Origin: Schlesneria paludicola DSM 18645 | GTDB lineage: Bacteria; Planctomycetota; Planctomycetia; Planctomycetales; Planctomycetaceae | Length of the DNA stretch: 35,220 nucleotides | Direction: 5' to 3' | Assembly: GCA_945862235.1 (NCBI GenBank) | Contig: CAMAYU010000044.1 | Location: 1 to 35,220 of the forward strand | Shown: one piece after another, positions 1-8,678 of the stretch | Position numbering within the stretch: the first letter of the stretch is position 1 | Layout: every line of letters starts with the position of its first letter | Translations under genes and position numbers: made by a program | Notes under the pieces: model-generated | What the model was told of the DNA's origin: nothing | The model's input: the letters and a program-made list of their open reading frames with translations, nothing else | The model's database searches: none

Positions 1-443
1 TGTTTGATCTCGATGTCGTCGCGAAGGGCGACCTGCACATCGACGATCACCACACGACCGAAGATGTCGGCATCTGCCTCGGCAAAGTGCTGGCTCAAGC
101 GGTGGGAGACAAGAAGGGGCTGACCCGCTACGGCAGCATGACTCTGCCAATGGAAGAGACACTCGTCACCAGTGCCCTCGATCTGAGCGGCCGCGTGAAG
201 TTCATCTACAAGGTCGAGTTCCCGACCGAGAAGATCGGCACGTTCGACACCGAACTGGTCGAAGAGTTCTGGCAGGCGGTCGCGTCGAACGCCCAGATGA
301 ACCTGCACCTCGTCCTGCACCACGGCACCAACAGCCATCACATTTCCGAGGGCCTGTTCAAAGCAACGGCCCGCGCGCTGCGACAAGCCACGACCATCGA
401 CCCGCGTCAAACGGGAGTCCCGTCGTCGAAGGGAACGTTGTAA
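1..443 (+). CDS. hisB: Imidazoleglycerol-phosphate dehydratase, 5' truncated by window edge
   Basis: This is the C-terminal part of HisB, which dehydrates imidazole-glycerol phosphate to imidazole-acetol phosphate in cytoplasmic histidine synthesis. The reading frame is open from position 3, giving about 146 visible residues. Family hallmarks are the metal-binding [13 protein letters not shown] stretch near the visible start and a second histidine cluster, HHGTNSHH. The C-terminus, GVPSSKGTL, matches the GVPSTKG-type end of the family, so the 3' end is intact. The N-terminal fifth or so lies outside the window. The phosphatase gene starts 5 bp downstream on the same strand, so the two may be co-transcribed, but no other his gene is visible here. 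Confidence 0.95.
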   Translation, partial: FDLDVVAKGDLHIDDHHTTEDVGICLGKVLAQAVGDKKGLTRYGSMTLPMEETLVTSALDLSGRVKFIYKVEFPTEKIGTFDTELVEEFWQAVASNAQMNLHLVLHHGTNSHHISEGLFKATARALRQATTIDPRQTGVPSSKGTL

Positions 444-448
444 TTCCG

Positions 449-877
449 ATGCGCGCCATCGAGTCGTATTCGCTGTGGATCGGAAACGCCGGGGACGTGC
501 GGAGCGTGGCCGAGTTGATGGAAGCGGGGATTCTGGCCGTCGTCGATCTGGCGGCGAATGAACCGGTCGCATCGCTCCCGCGCGAGTTCGTTTACTGCCG
601 CTTCCCGCTGCTCGATGGAACAGCCAACGAACGCTGGCTGCTGCGCGCGGCCATCAGCACGATTTCCGAGTTGCTTCGAGACAACGTCCCGACCCTCGTC
701 GCGTGCAGCGCCGGTATGAGCCGTTCACCCGCTCTGACTGCGGCGGCGATCGCGCGAGTGTCCGGCCGCGACCCCCACGAGTGCCTGCTGGCGTGTGTCG
801 CGAGTGGTCCGGCGGATGTCTCGCCCGCGCTGTGGAACGAAGTCGTCGTGATCCTTCGAAGTTCGACCATCTCGTGA
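449..877 (+). CDS. Dual-specificity-type protein phosphatase
   Basis: A 142-residue cytoplasmic protein with the cysteine phosphatase P-loop CX5R, read as Cys86-SAGMS-Arg92 followed by Ser-Pro. Asp56 in PLLDGT lies 30 residues upstream, the usual place of the general acid in dual-specificity phosphatases. The length fits a minimal DSP catalytic domain with no extra domains. It starts 5 bp after hisB and probably uses the GAAGGGA inside the end of hisB for initiation. It ends one base short of the convergent stop codon of the exonuclease gene. The substrate cannot be read from the sequence; phosphoprotein, nucleotide or sugar phosphate are all possible. Confidence 0.8.
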   Translation: MRAIESYSLWIGNAGDVRSVAELMEAGILAVVDLAANEPVASLPREFVYCRFPLLDGTANERWLLRAAISTISELLRDNVPTLVACSAGMSRSPALTAAAIARVSGRDPHECLLACVASGPADVSPALWNEVVVILRSSTIS

Positions 878-878
878 A

Positions 879-1913
879 TCACTCGAACGCCAACTTCATT
901 TGCACCGTTTCTGGCACGCGAGGCGGCGTTCCGCAGCGGGGCGTGCGGTGGGCGAGGGCGTCGTAGCCGAGGCTCTTCAGTTCGGTGACGAACTCGTCGA
1001 TGTAGCCGTGAGTGACGAGGATGCGTTGCGCTCCGGTGGCGGCGACGGCGGCGAGGAGTTCGTCGTGATCGGCATGGTCAGAGAGGGCGAAGCCGCGATG
1101 GACTCGGCGCTGAGTCGGCCCGTCGGGGAGTGTCATCCAACCCGAAGCGAAGGCCGTCGAATAGTTTCCCATGATTGCAAAGCCAACGTCCCATCTCTTG
1201 GCGGGGGGGAGCAGGATCAGGGCGCGCGACCACTCTTCGCACGTGACACCCGATTGAGGGGTCCGGGTCTCGGCTAGCGGCACGCCCGATTGTCGATAGA
1301 GCGCGTTCATCTCTTCGACCCACGGATGCGAGAAGACGGGTCCGAGGGAATGATCGAGTCCCGCCATCAGCCGCTGCGCTTTGCCAAGCGAATAGGCGTA
1401 GAGGAAGCAGGCTTTGTCGTGCTGCTGATTCTCACGCCACCAGTCGTGAATCTGCGCGAACGTGTCGGCCTGCGGCTCCCAGTGATAGTGCGGATGGGCG
1501 AAGGTCGATTCGGTGATGAAGGTGTGACAACGTACCGGCTCGAACGCTGCGCAGGTCGCGTCGGGCGCGACCTTGTAATCGCCCGAGACGACCCACACTT
1601 CATCGTGATGTTCGACGCGCACCTGACTCGAACCGAGGATGTGTCCCGCCGGATGAAGCGAGACTTTGACGCCGTTCAGATCGACGGTCTCACCAAACGC
1701 CAACCCGTCGATCTTCGCACCGGCTCCCATGCGATGTTGCAGGATGAGTCTTCCCGGTTCGGCGGTCAGATACTGCCGCGACCCCTTCACCGCGTGATCG
1801 CCATGCGCGTGCGTGATGATGGCCTTCGCGGCCGGACTCCACGGATCGATGAAGAAACCACCTCGTTCGCAGTACAGGCCCGCGTTCGTCAGTCGCAATA
1901 ACGGCGATCCCAT
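879..1913 (-). CDS. Ligase-associated-type DNA exonuclease (metallo-beta-lactamase fold)
   Basis: A 344-residue metallo-beta-lactamase-fold nuclease related to the mRNA 3'-end processing factor/SNM1 group, matching the length of the 'ligase-associated DNA exonuclease' family. Visible metal motifs are HAHGDHA (residues 35-41), the His of AGHILGS (91), the Asp of SGDYK (112) and a late SDHADHDEL motif. In many bacteria this gene sits with an ATP-dependent DNA ligase and a helicase; no such partner is within reach here. I chose the ATG at 1913 because the protein begins MGSPLLRLTNAGLY as in the family and AAGGA lies just upstream. An open frame continues further upstream but reads as non-homologous. 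The DUF1080-rhodanese gene lies 38 bp upstream on the same strand. Confidence 0.85.
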   Translation of the reverse strand: MGSPLLRLTNAGLYCERGGFFIDPWSPAAKAIITHAHGDHAVKGSRQYLTAEPGRLILQHRMGAGAKIDGLAFGETVDLNGVKVSLHPAGHILGSSQVRVEHHDEVWVVSGDYKVAPDATCAAFEPVRCHTFITESTFAHPHYHWEPQADTFAQIHDWWRENQQHDKACFLYAYSLGKAQRLMAGLDHSLGPVFSHPWVEEMNALYRQSGVPLAETRTPQSGVTCEEWSRALILLPPAKRWDVGFAIMGNYSTAFASGWMTLPDGPTQRRVHRGFALSDHADHDELLAAVAATGAQRILVTHGYIDEFVTELKSLGYDALAHRTPRCGTPPRVPETVQMKLAFE

Positions 1914-1951
1914 GTCAGTCCTTGTGAGTCGTTTCACCGCGCGGGCACTCG

Positions 1952-2950
1952 TCACTTCGCCTTGGGAAATCCTGCATCGAGCAGCTCTTGAATGCCCGGC
2001 TTGAGTGCTCGGACATCGTAGCCTTGTTTGGACAACTCTTCGGCAGCCGCCAACGCACGACGACCGGCGCGGCAATGCGTGTAGACAATCTTGTCCTTCG
2101 GGATGATCCCGAGCAGTGTCTTGGCGTCGATCCCTTTTTGAAGTTTGCTGTTCGGCAGCGAGACCGCTCCGTCTACATGAGCCTCATCCCATTCGGCCAG
2201 CTCACGCACATCGAGCAGCACCGCTTCCTTCTTCGCGAGTCGTTGCTTGACCACATCGAGTGAATCGGTCGTGTGCGTCAGTTCCGCCAGCGACTTGATG
2301 CGGATGTTGCGGAAGTCGACTCGATCCCCGTGGGCGAGAAACGCAACATGACCCTTCGCACGCGACAGTCCCGGATGCACAGTGCCATCGAGCGTCCCCG
2401 CCTTCGTCGCTTCATCGAGGTCCGCATCGACGATGGTCTTCCCGTTGACGACGATCGTCACGCGACGCCCCTTGGCCGTGACCTCTTGCTGATTCCATTC
2501 GCCCAGTGGTTTGAGTGACCCGACCTTGGCGGGGACGATCCCGTAGACCGAGCCGTGGTACTGATACGGCTTCAGCGTTTTGTACTTCTCGGCAGTGTCG
2601 TCGAGAATTTGCAGTTCGATGCCATCCAGATGCAGATTCCCTTCGGCGACCTTCGGGCAACGAATCCCCAGCCCGTTGTTCGCTCCGTCCGTCAGCTTGA
2701 ACTCGAACTTGAAGATGAAGTCGGAGTACTCCGCCTCGGTCAGCAAATTCCCTTTGCCACCCGCGACACAGACCAAATGACCGTCTTCGACCGCGTACCC
2801 GGCCAACGATCCGGTCCAACCGGCCAGCGACTTCCCGTCGAAGAGTGAAACAAATCCCTCTTCCGCAGCGACGGCCTTGTCCTGCGCCAACAGGTCGCCA
2901 CTCCACGCAGCCATCAATCCCAGTACGAATCCCAACGTCAATCGATTCAT
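1952..2950 (-). CDS. Secreted DUF1080 (3-keto-disaccharide hydrolase-like) protein fused to a rhodanese domain
   Basis: A 332-residue exported protein. Residues 1-22 form a Sec signal peptide (MNRLTLGFVLGLMAAWSG, then LLAQ). Residues 32-222 are a DUF1080/concanavalin-like domain, recognised by FVSLFDGKSLAGW, the HLDGIELQILDD strand and the final VDFRNIRIK. This family includes 3-keto-glycoside hydrolases. Residues 228-332 form a rhodanese domain with LLDVRE and the active-site loop THCRAGRRA (Cys293). The start at 2950 is supported by GGAAAGGT about 8 bases upstream. The pairing of a polysaccharide-related fold with a sulfurtransferase-like domain in one exported chain is unusual. The rhodanese part may bind or sense rather than transfer sulfur. 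Confidence 0.85.
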   Translation of the reverse strand: MNRLTLGFVLGLMAAWSGDLLAQDKAVAAEEGFVSLFDGKSLAGWTGSLAGYAVEDGHLVCVAGGKGNLLTEAEYSDFIFKFEFKLTDGANNGLGIRCPKVAEGNLHLDGIELQILDDTAEKYKTLKPYQYHGSVYGIVPAKVGSLKPLGEWNQQEVTAKGRRVTIVVNGKTIVDADLDEATKAGTLDGTVHPGLSRAKGHVAFLAHGDRVDFRNIRIKSLAELTHTTDSLDVVKQRLAKKEAVLLDVRELAEWDEAHVDGAVSLPNSKLQKGIDAKTLLGIIPKDKIVYTHCRAGRRALAAAEELSKQGYDVRALKPGIQELLDAGFPKAK

Positions 2951-3130
2951 GCTGCGAGACCTTTCCAACGAGTTCGATGAACAACAATCAACCTGCTCCA
3001 ACGACAGCAGATCGTAGGGTGTGCCAAGCGAATCGCAACGCAAGTCGGCAACCGCACCGAAAACCTCAACGTCGCCAGTACCACGTCGCCGCACACACTC
3101 CAGCAGCAGCCAAGCTCCGGTTCGGTTATT

Positions 3131-3167
3131 GGTGGTTATTGGTGGTTATTGGTGGTTTCTCCAATAA
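3131..3167. repeat. Tandem 10-bp repeat ending in a hairpin upstream of the AAA ATPase
   Basis: The unit GGTGGTTATT occurs at 3131-3140 and 3141-3150, with a partial copy before and after. The last TTATTGG (3146-3152) pairs with CCAATAA (3161-3167) to form a 7-bp stem with an 8-base loop. The hairpin ends 18 bases before the ATPase ATG at 3186. It could affect expression of that gene, or the repeat copy number could vary. No function is established. Confidence 0.6.
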
Positions 3168-3185
3168 ACAGCTATAAGTCGAGCT

Positions 3186-4397
3186 ATGAATCCCATCGAC
3201 AACCCATTTTCGCCCGGAGCCGGATCACCACCCCCCGAACTCGCGGGGCGAGACCCGATTCTCGAACAGGCGCGCATCCTGCTGGGGCGGATTCAGCAGA
3301 AGAAGTCCGAGAAAAGCATGTTACTGACCGGGCTGCGCGGTGTTGGCAAGACCGTGCTGCTGAATGAAATCGAACGTCTCGCGAAGGGCGGCGGCTATCG
3401 CACCATTTCGGTCGAGGCCCACGAGGACAAGCCACTCGGGCCGTTGATCGCGCCGTATCTCCGCACTCTGCTCTACGACTTGAATCGCATCGCAGGTGTA
3501 GGCAACAAAGTCAAACGCGGCTTGGCCGTCTTGCGGAGTTTCGTTGGTGCGATGAAGGTGACGATCAACGATGTCGCGATTGGTTTGGACATCGAGCCGG
3601 AAAAGGGATCCGCCGACAGTGGCGATCTGGAAATAGACCTGCCCGCACTGTTCGTTGCCATTGGTGAGGCGGCGGAAGAACGAAAGACCGCTGTGGCTGT
3701 TCTGATTGACGAAGTGCAGTACTTCAGTTCGAAGGAGCTCGGTGCGTTGATCATGGCCATGCACAAGGTTCAACAACGTCAGCTTCCCGTCGTGTTGCTG
3801 GGTGCTGGCCTGCCGATTCTGCCGGGGTTGGCAGGTGAATCAAAATCTTATGCCGAACGACTATTCAGTTTCCCGGACATTGGAGCCTTGTCGGCAACCG
3901 ATGCGGCCAAGGCTTTACAAGATCCGGCTCAGGCCAAGGGAGTGACGTTTGAAGCCGCCGCGCTGAAAGAGGTCTTCCGACTGACGAAGGGGTATCCCTA
4001 TTTCATTCAGGAGTGGGGCTACCAGGCGTGGAACCTCACCAAGGCCAGCCCAATCACGAAGAGAACGGTGACGGCCACCACCGATCTCGTCGTTCCGCGC
4101 CTCGATCAGAACTTCTTTCGAGTCCGATTTGATCGACTCACGCCGAGCGAGAAGAACTTCCTGCGCGCGATGGCGGAGCTGGGAGCGGAGGCTCAGCGCA
4201 CCGGCGACATTGCGCAACTGTTGGGCGTGAAAACGACGAGCCTCAGTCCCGTGCGCGCCAGCCTGATTAAGAAAGGGATGATCTACAGCCCCGCTCACGG
4301 CGACATGGCGTTCACTGTCCCGCTATTCAACGAATTCATGATTCGAGCGATTCCGGAGTTCGTCCCGGCAGGAATCCGACGGAGGAAGTCGGAGTAA
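3186..4397 (+). CDS. Orphan AAA+/STAND-like ATPase with C-terminal winged-helix region
   Basis: A 403-residue cytoplasmic ATPase of the AAA_16/Orc-like type. Walker A is GLRGVGKT (49-56) and Walker B is VAVLIDEVQ (170-178, with Asp175 and Glu176). Sensor-like and lid regions follow (GAGLPILP; GYPYFIQEWGYQAW). The C-terminus (from about 330) looks like a winged helix: LTPSEKNFLRAMAELG, then a GDIAQLLGV helix and KKGMIYSP. Such stand-alone ATPases occur scattered across bacteria without a clear role. Neighbours give no clue: the gene is flanked by a divergent DUF1080 gene and a convergent folE. I infer an accessory, possibly transferred gene. Confidence 0.75.
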   Translation: MNPIDNPFSPGAGSPPPELAGRDPILEQARILLGRIQQKKSEKSMLLTGLRGVGKTVLLNEIERLAKGGGYRTISVEAHEDKPLGPLIAPYLRTLLYDLNRIAGVGNKVKRGLAVLRSFVGAMKVTINDVAIGLDIEPEKGSADSGDLEIDLPALFVAIGEAAEERKTAVAVLIDEVQYFSSKELGALIMAMHKVQQRQLPVVLLGAGLPILPGLAGESKSYAERLFSFPDIGALSATDAAKALQDPAQAKGVTFEAAALKEVFRLTKGYPYFIQEWGYQAWNLTKASPITKRTVTATTDLVVPRLDQNFFRVRFDRLTPSEKNFLRAMAELGAEAQRTGDIAQLLGVKTTSLSPVRASLIKKGMIYSPAHGDMAFTVPLFNEFMIRAIPEFVPAGIRRRKSE

Positions 4398-4424
4398 CTT
4401 CAACGCGGTTCGAGTGAGCGTCCC

Positions 4425-5177
4425 TTACCGCCCCTGAATGAAGGCCATCACTTCGGCTCGGCTGGCTTGATTGGTTTTGAAGAGGCCGCGGACGGCGCTG
4501 GTGATCGTGACGCTGCCCGGTTTGCGGACGCCGCGAATCGACATGCAGGTGTGAGAGGCTTCGATGACGACGATGACTCCCTTGGCGTCCAACTCCTGCT
4601 GCATCAGGTCGGCGATCTGGTGAGTCATCCGTTCTTGCACTTGCGGGCGGTGCGAGACCTCTTCCACCACGCGGGCCAGTTTGGACAGTCCGACCACTTT
4701 ACCTCGCGGCAAGTAACCGAGATGAGCCGTCCCGATGAACGGCAACAGATGGTGCTCGCACATGCTGTTGAAGCTGATGTCGCGGACGAGGACCAGTTCG
4801 TCGTAGGTCTCGGAAAAGACTCGCTTCAAATGGCGAGCCGGGTCGAGCCTCAGGCCCGCGAAGAGTTCGGCATACATCCGCGCGACACGCGCGGGCGTTT
4901 CGAGCAACCCTTCACGGTCGGGGTCTTCACCGACTGCTGCCAGGATTTCGCGAACGGCTCGCTCCATGCGAGGCAAGTCCACCGGACGTTCGACAGGCAA
5001 CGCCGCAGTGGCGGCAGGCGAGCAATGAACGCAGTCATCGGTTTCGGGTGAAGAATCGTTCGGCACTGAGTCGTTCAAGGTGCTGTTTCCAAGAGGCGGT
5101 TGAAGCGGCGGCGTATCGTAGGCCGGGTCTGTAAGACATTCAAACAGCGCGCCGACGATCCGAATGCGGTGAGGCAC
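4425..5177 (-). CDS. folE: GTP cyclohydrolase I
   Basis: FolE converts GTP to 7,8-dihydroneopterin triphosphate, the first step of folate/pterin synthesis. Diagnostic motifs (numbered from the GTG at 5177) are [19 protein letters not shown] (84-102), CEHHLLPF (140-147), [19 protein letters not shown] and [12 protein letters not shown]. The zinc ligands Cys140, His143 and Cys211 are present. The first 65 or so residues are poorly conserved, and the GTG at 5177 has no good ribosome site. The true start may lie inside, for example the TTG near 5078 or the ATG at codon 71, which would bring the length near the usual 180-220. The GTG sits only 14 bp from the palindrome at 5191. Confidence 0.93.
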   Translation of the reverse strand: MPHRIRIVGALFECLTDPAYDTPPLQPPLGNSTLNDSVPNDSSPETDDCVHCSPAATAALPVERPVDLPRMERAVREILAAVGEDPDREGLLETPARVARMYAELFAGLRLDPARHLKRVFSETYDELVLVRDISFNSMCEHHLLPFIGTAHLGYLPRGKVVGLSKLARVVEEVSHRPQVQERMTHQIADLMQQELDAKGVIVVIEASHTCMSIRGVRKPGSVTITSAVRGLFKTNQASRAEVMAFIQGR

Positions 5178-5519
5178 AGGATTTCTAAAAGGTAGCCCTG
5201 TCGCTCCGCGACAGGATGCACGATCAACAAGCGATCTCGACCTGCCAATTCACGTCACACGAACGAGCATGCCTTTGGTGCGTCGTCGCTTCCTGTCGCG
5301 GAGCGACAGGGCTACCAACCCTGAGCGACTGCCACCGACGACACATTGTCCCTGTTGGTCACTTTGTCCAACGGACGGATTTCGCCAAGATGAAGTCGCG
5401 ATCAGGCGATCGGCTTCGCCGTGTCAGCGGGCTGTGGCTTTGATCGCGGAGTCCTGTTCACCGCTTCCCTACCGTCTCAATTTCGTCATCACACTTCTCT
5501 GACTTCGAGGGTTGTCTCC
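5178..5519. other. 342-bp divergent intergenic region
   Basis: The gap lies between the starts of folE (minus) and the SMP-30 gene (plus). Its folE-proximal part is filled by the palindromic element at 5191-5316. The remaining 200 bases show no coding sequence that I can support, and promoters for both genes should lie here. Confidence 0.6.
5191..5316. repeat. REP/BIME-like palindromic element, family A, copy 1
   Basis: Two perfectly identical 25-bp inverted arms (5191-5215 and 5292-5316) flank a 76-bp centre. Each arm reads GGTAG followed by the hairpin CCTGTCGC-TCC-GCGACAGG (8-bp stem). The GTAG head plus hairpin is the layout of REP units recognised by RAYT transposases. A second copy lies at 8747-8870. 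Confidence 0.85.
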
Positions 5520-6506
5520 ATGCACCGAAACGCCTGCCTGCTGCTGCTGTCCGTTGTGTTGCTCGAAAGTGCCGTTGGCCTCCGCGCGGCCGAACCGATC
5601 CTCGCACCCGGTGCCAAGCCGGTGATGCTTCAAGAAACGGGGGCGGGCGAGGGACCGGCGTGGCATCCCGAGTTGGGACTGCTCACCAGCGGCGAGGGGA
5701 ACATCAACCGGCGCGATCGTGACGGAAAGATGTCCATCTATCGGGAGCAAGCGGGATCGAACGGTTTGATGTTTGATCGTGAGGGACGGCTGATCATCTG
5801 TGAACCGGTACTGCGCCGCGTGACGCGACTCGACAAGAATGGAGTGCTAACCGTGCTGGCTGATCGCTTCGAGGGAAAGCGGTTCAACCAACCGAACGAT
5901 GTCACGCTGGACTCGCGAGGTCGCATCTATTTCTCCGACCCCCGCTACGGCGATCGAAGTGGCATGGAGCTACTCGACAAGCAAGGCCGGACCGTCGAGG
6001 GCGTTTATCGGATCGATCTCGATGGCCGCGTCACGCGGATCATCGAGCATGAGGCCGACCGACCGAACGGCCTCGTCGTCACACACGATGACAAATTTCT
6101 GTTCGTGGCCGACAACAACAACGACACGGCGGGAGGCGCTCGCAAACTGTGGCGGTTCGATCTGAAAGCCGATGGCTCGGTCGATCACGCCAGCCGCAAA
6201 TTGATCCACGACTGGGGGACAACACGTGGCCCGGACGGCATGAAACTCGACGCCCTCGGTCGGTTGTTTGTCGCGGGCGGATTGAACAAACCCAACCCGC
6301 CCTTCGAGACCGCCGACAAGCCAACCGCCGGTGTCTACGTCTTCTCACCCGAGGGCCAACTGCTGGAACTGATCCCGATCCCACGCGACGAAACCACCAA
6401 CTGCGCCTTCGGTGGCGATGACCTCAAAACACTCTTCGTCACCTCGGGCGGAACGCTCTGGAGCATCCGCCTCACAACACCCGGCCGCCCGGTCTTTCCC
6501 AAGTGA
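5520..6506 (+). CDS. Secreted SMP-30/gluconolactonase-family protein
   Basis: A 328-residue six-bladed beta-propeller with an N-terminal Sec signal peptide (residues 1-24, with a leucine-rich core and AVGLRAAE at the cleavage region). Family metal-site regions are visible: GEGPAW (Glu44), NQPNDV (Asn126 region), DRPNGLVV (Asn183) and RGPDGMKLD (Asp239). Members hydrolyse sugar lactones or related esters; this exported planctomycete type probably acts on sugar acids in the periplasm. The ATG at 5520 is chosen because the signal peptide begins there, although the frame is open further upstream. It converges with the DUF1501 gene, with palindromes in between. Confidence 0.88.
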   Translation: MHRNACLLLLSVVLLESAVGLRAAEPILAPGAKPVMLQETGAGEGPAWHPELGLLTSGEGNINRRDRDGKMSIYREQAGSNGLMFDREGRLIICEPVLRRVTRLDKNGVLTVLADRFEGKRFNQPNDVTLDSRGRIYFSDPRYGDRSGMELLDKQGRTVEGVYRIDLDGRVTRIIEHEADRPNGLVVTHDDKFLFVADNNNDTAGGARKLWRFDLKADGSVDHASRKLIHDWGTTRGPDGMKLDALGRLFVAGGLNKPNPPFETADKPTAGVYVFSPEGQLLELIPIPRDETTNCAFGGDDLKTLFVTSGGTLWSIRLTTPGRPVFPK

Positions 6507-6528
6507 ACACGTCACTCAAACACGGGTG

Positions 6529-6547
6529 TTCCCTGTGCGACAGGGAA
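6529..6547. terminator. Short hairpin after the SMP-30 gene
   Basis: TTCCCTGT-GCG-ACAGGGAA forms a perfect 8-bp stem with a 3-base loop, 23 bases past the stop codon. There is no T-run, so intrinsic termination is only a possibility. Confidence 0.4.
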
Positions 6548-6606
6548 GGAGCCAACAAGAGAAAGGTTGTTTTCAACTCCTGATACCTTTTGACCCTCAC
6601 CGTTTC

Positions 6607-6683
6607 GTAGGGTGTGTGGGGTCTCCGGAACACACCATTCTCTCGCGTAGCATGGTGCGTTCCGGAGACTCCACGCACCCTAC
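6607..6683. repeat. REP/BIME-like palindromic element, family C, copy 1
   Basis: A 77-bp element with 32-bp inverted arms matching at 29 positions. Each arm starts GTAG and then forms its own hairpin: GGTGTGT...ACACACC in the left arm and GGTGCGT...ACGCACC in the right arm. The T-A to C-G change is compensatory, so the stem of each unit is conserved. It lies between convergent genes. The other copy (33719-33795) is also exactly 77 bp. Confidence 0.85.
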
Positions 6684-6689
6684 AACGCT

Positions 6690-8156
6690 TCACGCGATGA
6701 TCTGCTGGATCGGCATTCCGAAGTCGATCTCCAGGCGTTTGTGGCCGGGGATTTCGAGGCGTTTGTGGTCGAGGCCGAGTTGGTGCAGGACCGTGGCGTG
6801 GATGTCGGTCACGTAGTGGCGATGCTCGACGGCGTGGAAGCCGATCTCATCGGTTGAGCCATGCACCGTCCCTCCCTTGATGCCGCCGCCCGCCAACCAG
6901 ACGGAGAAGCCATACGGATGATGGTCTCGGCCGTCGGACTTCTCGGCACCGGGGGTTCGTCCGAATTCGGTGGCGAAGACGACGAGCGTCTCATCGAGCA
7001 GCCCGCGCTGCTTGAGATCCTTGAGTAACCCGGCGATCGGCTTATCGACCGCCTTGCTGCGAGTCGTGTGGTTCTCCTTCAACTTGGCATGAGCATCCCA
7101 GCCATCGTCGTAGATCTGGACGAACCGCACGCCCCGTTCGACCAGTCGCCGCGCGGTGAGGCTCATCCGGCCAACCGATTGCGTGGCGGGGTCGTTCAGA
7201 CCGTAGAGGTCTTGCGTCGCCTGCGTCTCGTCGGACAGACGGACGACCTCGGGGACCGACATCTGCATGCGGAAGGCCATCTCGTAAGACTTGATCCGCG
7301 CCCGCATCGCCTGATCGTCGGGATACTCGACCCCCGCGAGGCCGTTCAGTTCGTTGAGCAGATCGAGCTGGCTGCGACGTTCGGCAACCGTCACATTGTT
7401 GCCGGGCGTGCCGAACGGGAGCGGGTTGTTCGGGTCGATGGCCATCGTGACGGCGGAATGTTCGGGGCCGAGATAGCTGCCGTCGTGAGCCCCCACGCCA
7501 CCGCAGCAGTCTCCGGGTCCGCCTCCCATCACGACGAACTGAGGCAGGTTGTCGTTGAGCGACCCCAACCCGTAATGGACCCACGACCCGATCGACGGAT
7601 GGAAGCCGTCAAAAATGTGGCGGCCGGTGTGAAACTGAAGCTGAGCCGCGTGGTCGTTGTCGGTCGTCCACATCGACCTCACGACGGCGATGTCGTCGAT
7701 GCACGAGCCGACGTGCGGCCACCAGTCGCTCACCTCAATCCCGCTCTCGCCGCGCTTCTGGAATCCGATCTGCAACGGGTACAGCGTCCCCATCAACTCG
7801 CGGGGCGTCCCGGCAAAGTCGCGGACGTTCTTCCGATAGAAGGGCGAGCCGGTCACGGTCTGCTCATACGGAGACTCCTTGATCGTCTTCCCGGCATGCT
7901 TCGTGACCTCGGGCTTCGGATCAAAGCTCTCCAGATGGCTGGTCCCGCCAAGCATGAAGTACCAGATCACGCTTTTTGCCTTCGGCGCGAACGTCGGATT
8001 GCCGTTGAGAGTCATCGCCTCAGCGTGAGCGTCGTCCTTGGCGAGACCCTCCCGCGCGAGCATCGACCCGAGCGCGAGGCCAGTGAATCCCATGCCGACA
8101 TCGGAAAGGAATGCCCGCCGATTGACGCGACCGCATTGGCTGTGTGAGTGATTCAT
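6690..8156 (-). CDS. DUF1501 secreted protein (Tat substrate)
   Basis: A 488-residue member of the planctomycete DUF1501 family, which has an alkaline-phosphatase/sulfatase-like fold and unknown substrate. The N-terminus carries a twin-arginine signal (RRAFL at residues 13-17, then a hydrophobic [10 protein letters not shown] stretch). Conserved blocks include [18 protein letters not shown], the [10 protein letters not shown] region, [18 protein letters not shown] and [23 protein letters not shown] precedes the ATG at a good distance. These genes usually follow a DUF1549/DUF1553 gene. This one does not; its upstream neighbour is a small helical-repeat-like protein 60 bp away on the same strand. 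Confidence 0.92.
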   Translation of the reverse strand: MNHSHSQCGRVNRRAFLSDVGMGFTGLALGSMLAREGLAKDDAHAEAMTLNGNPTFAPKAKSVIWYFMLGGTSHLESFDPKPEVTKHAGKTIKESPYEQTVTGSPFYRKNVRDFAGTPRELMGTLYPLQIGFQKRGESGIEVSDWWPHVGSCIDDIAVVRSMWTTDNDHAAQLQFHTGRHIFDGFHPSIGSWVHYGLGSLNDNLPQFVVMGGGPGDCCGGVGAHDGSYLGPEHSAVTMAIDPNNPLPFGTPGNNVTVAERRSQLDLLNELNGLAGVEYPDDQAMRARIKSYEMAFRMQMSVPEVVRLSDETQATQDLYGLNDPATQSVGRMSLTARRLVERGVRFVQIYDDGWDAHAKLKENHTTRSKAVDKPIAGLLKDLKQRGLLDETLVVFATEFGRTPGAEKSDGRDHHPYGFSVWLAGGGIKGGTVHGSTDEIGFHAVEHRHYVTDIHATVLHQLGLDHKRLEIPGHKRLEIDFGMPIQQIIA

Positions 8157-8195
8157 GATGGTCTCTCCCGTGAAGTCGCCGTGCGACTTGGCACT

Positions 8196-8219
8196 GACTC
8201 TCGGACTCTCGGACTCTCA
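8196..8219. repeat. 8-bp tandem repeat over a stop codon
   Basis: GACTCTCG occurs twice and GACTCTCA once in direct succession, covering the stop codon of the minus-strand gene at 8217. Slippage here would alter only its last codon and the 3' gap. Confidence 0.6.
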
Positions 8220-8678
8220 AATCGACACTGTCGTCAAATCGGCTTCCAGCAAATCACGCTCGTCCTTGTTTGCCACCTGCAATGCGAGATCACGTGCCAT
8301 CGCGAAGTGCCGCTCTGCTTCGCCGCGATTCCCTCCCAGAGCCTCTGCACGAGCCAACGCTTCGTGCGCATAGCCGAGGTAGAACGGTTCCTCGTTCTGA
8401 CTGTGATCCAAACAGAGCCTACCGTAATGCCGGGCGTTGTCGGCCTCTCCCAACAGAGCATACACGCGTGAGAGCTGCCAGTAGCCGATCGACAAGCTGC
8501 GCGAGGTGCAATCGGGCCGCTGCTGCCAGTGGAACAGCGAGGCGTGGCACATCGAGACCATCAACCGATCCTCGTCCGGCGAACGGCTGGGTTTGTCGAT
8601 CAACTCCCACACACCGTTGAAGCACGCGGCGGAGAAGTGTCGATGGGCGGCGGCTAGGTCGAAGTCGGGTGAGGACAT
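8217..8678 (-). CDS. Small TPR-like helical protein, function unknown
   Basis: A 153-residue soluble, probably all-helical protein. The second half reads like tetratricopeptide repeats (YALLGEADNARHYGRLCLDH, then AHEALARAEALGGNRGEAERH and FAMARDLALQV), with alanine and leucine at TPR-like spacing. No catalytic motif, signal peptide or membrane segment is visible. I placed the start at the ATG at 8678, since AAGGAG lies 8 bases upstream; an 11-codon upstream extension is open but unsupported. It is co-directional with the DUF1501 gene. A protein-protein scaffold role is possible. Confidence 0.7.
   Translation of the reverse strand: MSSPDFDLAAAHRHFSAACFNGVWELIDKPSRSPDEDRLMVSMCHASLFHWQQRPDCTSRSLSIGYWQLSRVYALLGEADNARHYGRLCLDHSQNEEPFYLGYAHEALARAEALGGNRGEAERHFAMARDLALQVANKDERDLLEADLTTVSI

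Noticed and set aside
1914..2075. N-terminal extension of the exonuclease by 54 residues
   Set aside because: It runs into the coding end of the upstream gene and is not protein-like; the ATG at 1913 has a good ribosome site and the family N-terminus.
3014..3025. GTAGGGTGTGCC, a possible half of a family C palindrome
   Set aside because: No inverted partner was found nearby and the match is short; it may be a degenerate solo unit but cannot be supported.
7068..8147. Plus-strand open frame of 359 codons opposite the DUF1501 gene
   Set aside because: Antisense shadow of a clear DUF1501 protein; no motif and no ribosome site.
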